Below are positions 57,386-64,000 of a DNA stretch of 64,000 nucleotides, in pieces (within the stretch, counting starts at the first letter, position 1; the number at the start of each line of letters is the position of its first letter). This DNA comes from an uncultured Collinsella sp. (GTDB taxonomy: Bacteria > Actinomycetota > Coriobacteriia > Coriobacteriales > Coriobacteriaceae): contig CAKUON010000005.1 of assembly GCA_934668875.1 (NCBI GenBank), positions 118,454 through 182,453 of the forward strand, given 5' to 3'. A program made the position numbers and the translations under genes. Under the pieces are notes generated by a model. That model saw only the letters and a program-made list of their open reading frames with translations, had not been told where the DNA came from and did not search any database.

Positions 57386-58987
57386 TTACGACGCGAGCGT
57401 GGCGATGACGGCTTCGTCGCCGGCGTATATGAGGGTGTTGCCGTCGGGGATGATCGTTTGGCCGTCGCGCTTGAGCATCACCACGATAAACGGGTGCTTG
57501 CCCTGTGGCACGTCGCGTAGACGCTGGCCGGCTAGGCGGCCGTGGGGCGTCACGGTGACCTCGCGCAGCGTAACCTCGGCACGCTCTTCGAACGTTGGGG
57601 CAGCCATCACCAACAGGTCGCCTTCTTCGATTACGGTGTCGCCATTGGGCAGCACCGGATGCGCGCCGTCGCGCAGCACCAGGACCACAAGCATGTTCGT
57701 AGCGCTTCCAATGTCGGCAAGTGAGCGCCCGGCAAACGGATGCCCCGCGCCTACCTTGAGCTTTACAAACGACATGCCGTCCTCGTCGCGGTAGTCGTTA
57801 AAGGTGCGGCGCACATCGCCTTCCGCATCGATCATGTCGAGCCTCTTCGCCACTGCCGGCAGCAGCGAGCCCTGCACCACAATGCTCGACACGGCAATTA
57901 CAAACACCAGGTCAAACAGGTCGTGGCCACCGGGAACGCCGGTCACCACGGCAAAGAGGCTAAAGACGACCGATGCCGCGCCGCGCAGACCCGCCCAGCT
58001 TACGAGTGCCACCTGGCGAGGGTTCGTCTTAAAGGGCGCCAGCAGCAGACCGACGGCGATGGGGCGACTCACGAAGAGCATGAACGCCATGAGCGCCAGG
58101 CCCGGCAGCAGCATTTGCGGCAGGCGCGCGGGCGTCACGAGCAGGCCGAGCAAGAAGAAGATCGTCATTTCGGCCATCTCGGTGAGGGTGTCAAAGAAGT
58201 GCGCCAGCTCGACCTTGCCGGTGATGTCGCTGGCTCCCAGTACGATGCCGGCTAGGTACACGGCCAAAAAGCCATTGCCGCCCAGATAGCTTGGCAGCGC
58301 GTAGGCGACGATCGCCACGGCGAACAAGAAGATAGTCTGGGCGCCCTCGGCCGTTGCATGTGCGCGTTCGATCAGGCGCCCCGATGCCCAGCCGATGACA
58401 AGGCCCAGGCCCACGCCCAGGATGATCTGCTTGGCCAGCAGCACGGGGATGTTGATGTCGCCGCCGGCCGCGAGTGTGGCGAGCACCGCGGTGAGCATGT
58501 AGGCGACGGGGTCGTTGGAGCCCGATTCGACCTCGAGCAGCGAGTCGGTGCCGCCCCTCAGCGACAGGCTGTGCTCGCGCAGCACGCTAAAGACGCTGGC
58601 CGCGTCGGTGGATGCCACGACCGATCCCAGCAGCAGGCCGCCGATCCAGTCGAAGCCCAGCACAAAGTGGGCGAACACGCCGGTGATGCCGGCGGTGATG
58701 ACGACGCCGAGCGTGCTCAGCAGCACCGCGGGCACGGCGACGGGCTTGGCGCGGTCGATGTTGGTGTTAAAGCCGCCGTAGAACATGATGAACAGCAGCG
58801 CCGTGCTGCAGACGGTCTCGGTGAGTGCGTAGTCGCTAAAGTCGATGTGCGCCGGGCCGTTGATGCCGAGCAGCATGCCAAGCGCGATAAAGATGAGCAG
58901 GGTGGGGAAGGGGAGCTTTTTGCCGACGGGTTTGATGGTCAGGCACAAAATGATGACGAGGCCGATAAAGAGAAGTATCTGGTTCAT
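57386..58987 (-). CDS. CPA1-family K+/H+ (cation/proton) antiporter with RCK_C domains
   Basis: A 533-residue protein. About 12-13 helices form the exchanger (KKLPFPTLLIFIALGMLLG, SVVASTDAASVFSVLR, SGSNDPVAYML with the conserved ND, WAGLRGAASVVFSLF). The C-terminal 150 residues are cytoplasmic with two RCK_C-like units (VGAGHPFAGRSLADIG, TPHGRLAGQRLRDV), as in NhaP2/CvrA potassium-proton antiporters. It would export K+ or Na+ in exchange for protons. Monocistronic; the start at 58987 has GGAGCGGACACC upstream. Confidence 0.88.
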   Translation of the reverse strand: MNQILLFIGLVIILCLTIKPVGKKLPFPTLLIFIALGMLLGINGPAHIDFSDYALTETVCSTALLFIMFYGGFNTNIDRAKPVAVPAVLLSTLGVVITAGITGVFAHFVLGFDWIGGLLLGSVVASTDAASVFSVLREHSLSLRGGTDSLLEVESGSNDPVAYMLTAVLATLAAGGDINIPVLLAKQIILGVGLGLVIGWASGRLIERAHATAEGAQTIFLFAVAIVAYALPSYLGGNGFLAVYLAGIVLGASDITGKVELAHFFDTLTEMAEMTIFFLLGLLVTPARLPQMLLPGLALMAFMLFVSRPIAVGLLLAPFKTNPRQVALVSWAGLRGAASVVFSLFAVVTGVPGGHDLFDLVFVIAVSSIVVQGSLLPAVAKRLDMIDAEGDVRRTFNDYRDEDGMSFVKLKVGAGHPFAGRSLADIGSATNMLVVLVLRDGAHPVLPNGDTVIEEGDLLVMAAPTFEERAEVTLREVTVTPHGRLAGQRLRDVPQGKHPFIVVMLKRDGQTIIPDGNTLIYAGDEAVIATLAS

Positions 58988-59237
58988 GGATGGTGTCCGC
59001 TCCTGGGTGGTTGGCGTGGCACGGTCAGTTGTCTGCGGTTATTTGTACCCAAAGATGGTGGGTTTATGGGGCTGGATTGCGGACATGCGCGATATCGTCA
59101 CAGGTGGCCGTCTTTGCCTCTGCTCGGAAACCCTTTCCAGCTTTATTGCAACGGAGTACAATGGGTAACGTTTAAGTTCAACTTGAAGTTTTAGTTGCGG
59201 CGCCGGGCTTCGGCCGCAATGCAAGGAGAGGCGTTCC

Positions 59238-60077
59238 ATGGCGATCTATGTGACATCCGATGCTCACGGGCACGTGCGTGCGCTTGACGAGGCCCTGTCC
59301 AAGATCTCGCTGGCGTCCGACGACACGCTATACGTGCTGGGCGACATGATTGATCGCGGCCCCGATCCGGTTGGCGTTATTAAGCTCGTGCGTTCGCTGC
59401 CCAACGCCCACGTGCTCAAGGGCAACCACGAGCAGATTATGCTCGATGCCATCATTGGCCAGGATCCGCTTGATGCCGAGACCTGGGATATCAACGGCGG
59501 TTGGACGACGCGCGAGCAGCTCAACGACATGGAATTTGAGGCGTACGAGGAACTCGTGCGCTGGATGGCCGGGCTGCCGCTCTACGCGGTGGCCGAGACC
59601 GACGAGCGGCCGTACCTGCTGGTGCATGCCGGTATTGAGATGGAGGCCGCGCGGGCGTTTTTGCTTGAGCATGGCGTCGATTGTGCCGATGGTGCGGGGG
59701 CGGTGGATGCCGATCGCGAGCTGCTCCAGCAGATGCTTGCGGTGCAGTCGTCCGATGACTTGCTGTGGATTCGTCACGGCTATTGGGATGCGCCGACGGG
59801 GTTGCTTTCTGCTGAGGGTAGGGGTCCGGTCGTGGTGAGCGGCCACACGCCCACGGTGTCGCTTGGGCGTTATTGCGAGGTGGGCGGTCTGGCTGGACTC
59901 GATGAGGAGTCGGGTCGCGGGCAGATCGTGCGCCTGGGCGGTGAGGATACCGCCGGCGTGCCCGACCGCATCGACATCGACTGTGCCGCTGCCACCGGCT
60001 CCGAGTTCGGCCGCGTCGGCATCCTGCGCTTGGATGACGGTGCCGAGTTCTACGCGAACATCAACCCGGGCGAATAA
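59238..60077 (+). CDS. Calcineurin-like metallophosphoesterase
   Basis: A 279-residue phosphatase of the PPP/ApaH-like group: TSDAHGHVRAL, VLGDMIDRGPD, LKGNHEQIML, LLVHAGIEME and VVSGHTPTV supply the dinuclear metal ligands in order. It may act on protein phosphate or diadenosine tetraphosphate. ATG 59238 follows AAGGAGAGGCG; just before it is a short hairpin (TTGCGGC...GCCGCAA, about 59193-59219). The rest of the 58988-59237 gap has no gene. Confidence 0.88.
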   Translation: MAIYVTSDAHGHVRALDEALSKISLASDDTLYVLGDMIDRGPDPVGVIKLVRSLPNAHVLKGNHEQIMLDAIIGQDPLDAETWDINGGWTTREQLNDMEFEAYEELVRWMAGLPLYAVAETDERPYLLVHAGIEMEAARAFLLEHGVDCADGAGAVDADRELLQQMLAVQSSDDLLWIRHGYWDAPTGLLSAEGRGPVVVSGHTPTVSLGRYCEVGGLAGLDEESGRGQIVRLGGEDTAGVPDRIDIDCAAATGSEFGRVGILRLDDGAEFYANINPGE

Positions 60078-60084
60078 TCCAGTT

Positions 60085-60240
60085 CCGCCGTTCTGCCGAA
60101 CGGCGGTCACCTTGACGCTGCGCAGCCCCGAAGCACCCCATCTTGCCGCTCAAACCGTCGCTCGCGTACAGAAGTACGCGTCGCTCCTCTTTCGCGTCAA
60201 CCTGGGGCACTTCGAGACTGCTCGCTGTCGGTGCCAAAAC
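60085..60240. repeat. Composite intergenic repeat: R1-type head hairpin plus R5, copy 2
   Basis: Begins 8 nt after the stop with hairpin arms CCGCCGTTC and GAACGGCGG (loop TGCC), then TTGACGCTGCGCAGCCCC as in repeat R1, then CTCAAACCGTCGCTCGCGTA and AAGTACGCGTCGCTCCTCTT as in R5 (20442-20542), and ends TCGCTGTCGGTGCCAAAACA, also found at the end of R1 copy 2. It thus joins parts of both families. Confidence 0.75.
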
Positions 60241-60290
60241 ATCGACGTTTCTTTTCTTTGGTGCAAAGTAACCTGACCCCATGGCATCAA

Positions 60291-60323
60291 GGGTAGTCAA
60301 AATAGCCCCGTCCCAAATTAGCT
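60291..60323. repeat. Palindromic repeat R7, half copy
   Basis: GGGTAGTCAAAATAGCCCCG + TCCCAAATTAGCT equals the right arm of R7 at 57300-57374 with two changes; the left arm is missing. Confidence 0.7.
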
Positions 60324-60347
60324 GCCCTCAATGCACCAAGGTGGGCG

Positions 60348-61925
60348 TTAGGCACCGTACGGGTTGCGGTCGCGTTCGATGCGTTGGCGGATGTGGGCGT
60401 ACTCGATTATCAGCAGCACCAGTAGTAGGGCCATGATGGCTAGGTAGCTCACCACGGCGCCCATCAGACCCAGCAGGTTGATCAGGATCACCGGCAGCAC
60501 TACGCTTACGGCGAAGCAGATCAGGTAGATCTTGGTGACGTCGCCGGCATGGCGCAGCACCGTGATGATGGCGTAGATAAAGTCGATTGCCGCGGTGACG
60601 CCGCCGGCGACGACCATCAGCAGTGCCAGCGTGCGGTAGCGCTCAAAATTGAGGCCGTACATGAAGCTCATGAGGGGAATACCGGGACCTGCCATAAATG
60701 CGGCGCACACGCTGGTGATGACCACGATCAGTGCCATAACGGCAATAATAATCAAGTCAAAGCGGCGACGCTTGCGCGGATTCGCCCAAATGCTCGACAG
60801 ACGCAGGAGCTGCGGTTTATAGATAAATCCAATGCTCAACAAAATAGCCTGCGCCGGAAAGAACAGGGCATTAAAGTACAGCTGATACTTGTAGGCCAGC
60901 GTGCCTTCCATCACAAACTTGGGCATGCTCTCGATAAGGTTGAACAGGAACAGCGCGCCAAAGAGCGGAGCGCACTGGACAAACAGGTGGCCGACCTCGC
61001 GCAGGCTCACGCGGCGCGATTTTTCGGTCTCGAGCAGAGCGAGCGGGGCGGTGACCAGCACGAGTGAGGCGATGGCCGTGATGCCCATGGCCATGGCCGC
61101 GATGGGCATGCTGCGCGTGAGGAACAGCGCCACGGTAAAGACCGCGATGACGCCGGCGGAGCGCAGCGTTTGGCTCATGCCGGCCAAGTAGAGCTTGTCG
61201 GCCTGCTGCAGGCGGCCCTCGTACACGTCGGCGATGCCGTCGATCACCTTATAGAGGTAGACGCCCAGGCCGATCGTGGCCATCTGCGCATCGTAGCCGC
61301 GGGCGCCGCTGTACACGAGGCCGCACGCCAGGGCGAGCGCTCCGCAAAGCCAGCGATTGAGCTGGTAGGAGGCAAAGCTGGTGGTCTCGTCGATGTCCGA
61401 GACCTGAAAATTGCGCACGCCGTAGTTGCACGCAATCATGATGAGCGTGCCGGTGACAAAGGCGATGGAGAACTTGCCGGCTTCCTCGGCGCCCACGAGC
61501 TGCGTGGACACGATGGTGAGCAACGGAAACGCCATGCCCCACACGGCGGTGCCCAGGGTGTTCCAGAGGTAGTCGCGACGGGTAGCGTGTTCCTCGTACT
61601 CGGCTTCTTGTGTGGAGAAGCCGCCGCCGTAGACGGCTGCGAGCAGGCGGTTCCACCAGGCGTCGACCATGCGACGGATGGGGCCCGGCTCGCGGTCGCG
61701 CTCACGGCGACGGCGCGTGGCCTGGCCGCTGTCGGGACCGCCGGCGTTGCGTTGGCTCAGCTCCTGGATGCGAGCGAGTTCCTCGGCAGTGTGCGAGGCG
61801 GGGAACAGGCCGTTCTCGATGCGTCCGCCCTGCCCATGCGACCCGCCGCCCGATACGGTGGGGTCGGCGACGCCGTTGTGGCGCGCGATGGCACGACGGA
61901 TGCTATCGAGGGGCGTGATGCTCAA
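60348..61925 (-). CDS. Polysaccharide flippase-like (Wzx/MATE-type) membrane protein
   Basis: A 525-residue protein. The N-terminal 105 residues are hydrophilic and Arg-rich (TRRRRERDREPGPIRRM), unusual for flippases. About twelve hydrophobic helices follow, with NTLGTAVWGMAFPLLTIV opening the first and FFPAQAILLSIGFIYKPQLL in the second half, the pattern of Wzx/polysaccharide biosynthesis proteins. It likely moves a lipid-linked sugar across the membrane. No glycosyltransferases are adjacent, so the substrate is unknown. ATG 61925 follows GAAAGGAACC. Confidence 0.8.
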   Translation of the reverse strand: MSITPLDSIRRAIARHNGVADPTVSGGGSHGQGGRIENGLFPASHTAEELARIQELSQRNAGGPDSGQATRRRRERDREPGPIRRMVDAWWNRLLAAVYGGGFSTQEAEYEEHATRRDYLWNTLGTAVWGMAFPLLTIVSTQLVGAEEAGKFSIAFVTGTLIMIACNYGVRNFQVSDIDETTSFASYQLNRWLCGALALACGLVYSGARGYDAQMATIGLGVYLYKVIDGIADVYEGRLQQADKLYLAGMSQTLRSAGVIAVFTVALFLTRSMPIAAMAMGITAIASLVLVTAPLALLETEKSRRVSLREVGHLFVQCAPLFGALFLFNLIESMPKFVMEGTLAYKYQLYFNALFFPAQAILLSIGFIYKPQLLRLSSIWANPRKRRRFDLIIIAVMALIVVITSVCAAFMAGPGIPLMSFMYGLNFERYRTLALLMVVAGGVTAAIDFIYAIITVLRHAGDVTKIYLICFAVSVVLPVILINLLGLMGAVVSYLAIMALLLVLLIIEYAHIRQRIERDRNPYGA

Positions 61926-61983
61926 GGCGGTTCCTTTCTATTGCTGCGCTCTAGTATAGCCGCGAAGGTATCGATTCGTGTTT

Positions 61984-62000
61984 TTGAACAGGTTGTTCAA
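61984..62000. promoter_or_regulatory. Perfect 7-3-7 palindrome upstream of lactate permease gene
   Basis: TTGAACA-GGT-TGTTCAA lies about 60 bp before the flippase start and 105 bp before the permease start, in a divergent promoter region. It has the form of a dimeric repressor operator. Confidence 0.5.
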
Positions 62001-62104
62001 TAAATTCGGCGGGCGGCATCAATTTGTCGGTAAGCGTGCGGTATTCTGTTGAGGTTTTGTGACCCCCCCGATGCCGCCTTCGCGGTACCAAGGAGCTTTT
62101 ACCC

Positions 62105-63676
62105 ATGGACGTCGCCGCATTTTTGCTGGCTCTTGTGCCGATCATTTGGCTTGTCGTGATGCTGCTGTGCTTTAAATGGCCGGCATGGAAAGCCGCTATC
62201 GGCTCGTTTGTTCTTTCGTGCGTACTCGCCTTTGCGTGGTGGCACCTGCCGGCGGCGCAGATCGCCACGGCCTCGCTCGAGGGCTTTTTGATGGCCCTGT
62301 GGCCCATCGTGCTGGTGATTATCGCCGCGGTGTTTACGTATAACCTGTGCGTGCGCACGGGTGCCATGGACGTGATCGGCAGCATGATCACCTCTATCAG
62401 CAGCGACCGCCGTCTGCTGGCGCTGCTCGTGGCCTGGTGTTTCGGTGGCTTTATGGAGGGCATGGCCGGCTTTGGTACCGCTGTCGCCATCCCCGCCGGC
62501 ATGCTCGCGGGCTTGGGCTTTGAGGCCGTCCCCGCCGTGCTCATCTGCCTGCTGGCCAACGGCGTGCCCACGCCTTACGGCTCCATCGGCATTCCCACGG
62601 TGTCCGTTGCCGACCTGGTGGGCCTGGATTCCCTGCACCTGGCGACCGTTCAGCTGGTGCAGCTTGCTCCGTTCTTTGTGGTGATGCCGATGCTTATTGT
62701 GTTGGTCGCGGGCCGCGTGGCCGACGATCAGGGCAACGTTGCGAGCGTGGGCGAGCGCCTGCACGGCGTGGCCGGCATCGCGCTGCTCTCCGGCGCGTCC
62801 TTTGTCGGCGCGGCCCTGGTCGTCGCCATGTTTGTGGGTCCCGAGCTGGCGGTGGTTGTGGGCTCTATCGTGTCGCTCGCACTGACCGCCGCGCTTGCCA
62901 TGCGCGCCGAGAAGTCCGGCCACCTGGACGCACGCTTCCATATGAATATCGAGTCTGGCGAGCAGCTTACCGTTAAGTCGGCGCTTTCGGCCTGGTCGTG
63001 CTTCATCCTGATTTTTGTGCTGCTGCTGGGTACCTCCAACCTGGTGCCCGCCGTGCACGCTGCGCTCGCGCCGTTTGCGAGCCACGTGCAGGTGTATTGC
63101 GGCGAGAACCCCGGTACGCTTACGTTTTCTTGGATCAACACGCCGGGTGTCTGGATTTTCCTGGCGGCGTTTGTCGGCGGCGCGATTCAGGGCGCTTCGC
63201 CGCGCCTGATGGGCGAGGTGCTGGCCGCGACCGTCAAACAGATGATGCCGACGGTGATCACGATGCTTTCGGTGCTGGGCTGCGCCAAGGTGATGGGCTA
63301 TGCGGGCATGATCTCATCGATCAGCGCGTTTTGCATTGCCGTCGCCGGCGGTCTGTACCCGATCCTGGCTCCGTGGATCGGTGCGGTCGGTGCGTTTGTG
63401 ACCGGCTCGGGCACGTCCTCGGGCATGCTGTTTGGTCCCATCCAGAGCCAGGCCGCCACGGCGCTGGGCGTGAGCGACTACTGGATGGTCGCGCTGAACG
63501 CCCTGGGTGTCGCCGCCGGTAAGATGATCTCTCCGCAGACGCTCGCGATTGGCCTTGCCGCCGTGCACGTGCGCGGAAAGGACGCCGAGCTCCTGGGCGC
63601 GGTGCTGCCCTACGCTGCTGGCATGCTGGTCCTCATGAGCGCCATCGCCATGCTCGGCCAAGGCCTGCCGCTATAA
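62105..63676 (+). CDS. lctP: L-lactate permease (LctP family)
   Basis: A 523-residue transporter with about 13 hydrophobic helices. FLLALVPIIWLVVMLLCFKW, GFGTAVAIPAGMLAGLGFEA, PTPYGSIGIPT and SPQTLAIGLAAV are LctP-family signatures. It should carry lactate (or glycolate) with protons. The ATG at 62105 has CCAAGGAG upstream. No lactate dehydrogenase is adjacent, so direction of use (uptake or export) cannot be inferred. Confidence 0.9.
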   Translation: MDVAAFLLALVPIIWLVVMLLCFKWPAWKAAIGSFVLSCVLAFAWWHLPAAQIATASLEGFLMALWPIVLVIIAAVFTYNLCVRTGAMDVIGSMITSISSDRRLLALLVAWCFGGFMEGMAGFGTAVAIPAGMLAGLGFEAVPAVLICLLANGVPTPYGSIGIPTVSVADLVGLDSLHLATVQLVQLAPFFVVMPMLIVLVAGRVADDQGNVASVGERLHGVAGIALLSGASFVGAALVVAMFVGPELAVVVGSIVSLALTAALAMRAEKSGHLDARFHMNIESGEQLTVKSALSAWSCFILIFVLLLGTSNLVPAVHAALAPFASHVQVYCGENPGTLTFSWINTPGVWIFLAAFVGGAIQGASPRLMGEVLAATVKQMMPTVITMLSVLGCAKVMGYAGMISSISAFCIAVAGGLYPILAPWIGAVGAFVTGSGTSSGMLFGPIQSQAATALGVSDYWMVALNALGVAAGKMISPQTLAIGLAAVHVRGKDAELLGAVLPYAAGMLVLMSAIAMLGQGLPL

Positions 63677-63718
63677 CTAGTCATTGGGGACGTTCTTAAA
63701 CGGCTAGTTACTGGGGAC
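63677..63718. repeat. Palindromic repeat R3, partial copy 3
   Basis: CTAGTCATTGGGGACGTTCT + TAAACGGCTAGTTACTGGGGA begins one base after the permease stop. It has the R3 left arm but the right half diverges into a second GGGGAC-containing repeat. Confidence 0.7.
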
Positions 63719-63779
63719 AGTCTTCGGATTGCTTGCCGCTGGAGGCTGTTTTGCGCCGCCGTGCAGGGTGTCTATAAAG

Positions 63780-64000
63780 AGTCGTGACCAAAAATCGTCA
63801 AATATGAGTACTGATACCTTTTCAGTAGCGGCAATTTTGGTCATTTTTAAGACTATCTGACGTATCTATCGAGTGGATATGCTGTTGTATCTCCCCAAAT
63901 GTTCAATAAAAGAAGCCCTTGATGGTCGCGCGCGCAGACGTGGTGTAAGAGCGTCCTGAGGTCCGTCGCTGCAAATCCCGATGTTACTCCTTCTTGAGAC
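63780..64000. other. Gene-free right end with MITE-like end sequence
   Basis: 63799-63813 (CAAATATGAGTACTG) repeats the core of the 16871-17101 terminal repeat, and GACCAAAAAT...ATTTTGGTC around 63786-63842 can pair. Beyond 63850 no frame, repeat or RNA is recognised before the window ends. Confidence 0.5.

Overview
The window looks like a chromosomal segment of a high-GC anaerobic gut actinobacterium of the class Coriobacteriia, most likely Collinsella or a close relative. This is inferred from gene content and style: a full queuosine set with QueH, a glycyl-radical enzyme with its activase, a mannose-family PTS, lactate permease, tightly packed genes with strong AAGGAG sites, and many short palindromic intergenic repeats. 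No database search was possible. I see no rRNA, tRNA, CRISPR array, prophage or transposase gene.

Layout. 1-12.9 kb is housekeeping: a truncated TIM-barrel protein, a NOL1/NOP2/Sun RNA methyltransferase, a divergent methionyl-tRNA synthetase, queH-queA-(coiled-coil protein, SDR)-tgt, and a LOG-family protein. 12.9-17.3 kb is an accessory island: a RelB/YafQ toxin-antitoxin pair and a large TOTE-type primase-helicase, followed by a 231-bp element with 41-bp terminal inverted repeats, with copies of one palindrome on either side. 17.3-29 kb holds DegV, HAD phosphatases, an M20 peptidase, pstSCAB, an ABC-F ATPase and a DtxR/MntR-like regulator.

29.1-37.0 kb is the most interesting metabolic locus: a NanE-like sugar-phosphate epimerase, a glycyl-radical enzyme of unassigned substrate and its activase, then a divergent DeoR regulator and a mannose-family PTS (fused IIAB, IIC, IID). 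The simplest reading is that the PTS imports and phosphorylates a carbohydrate, the epimerase rearranges it, and the glycyl-radical enzyme eliminates a C-O (or C-N) bond. The substrate cannot be read from the sequence.

37.2-40.0 kb is a metal-efflux unit (ArsR/SmtB regulator, free-standing HMA metallochaperone, P-type ATPase) with three copies of a shared operator. 40.1-42 kb holds an AbiEi/nuclease-like gene bracketed by two members of a family of about 200-bp elements with common ends and unrelated interiors; a third member lies at 57.0 kb and a paralogue of the gene at 50.0 kb. 42-53.7 kb carries an exonuclease, a His-rich metal permease, small conserved genes, two histidine phosphatases, a second M20 peptidase and serC-serA. 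54.0-57.4 kb is a second accessory stretch: a MazG-like/GIY-YIG-DUF2075 helicase pair suggestive of defence, two homologous promoter-plus-terminator cassettes that look like small RNAs, and a small gene broken at a G8 tract. 57.4-63.7 kb returns to an antiporter, a metallophosphatase, a flippase and an L-lactate permease.

Several families of intergenic palindromes recur through the window. In one of them the leading hairpin stem changes sequence between copies while staying paired, which suggests selection on the folded structure.
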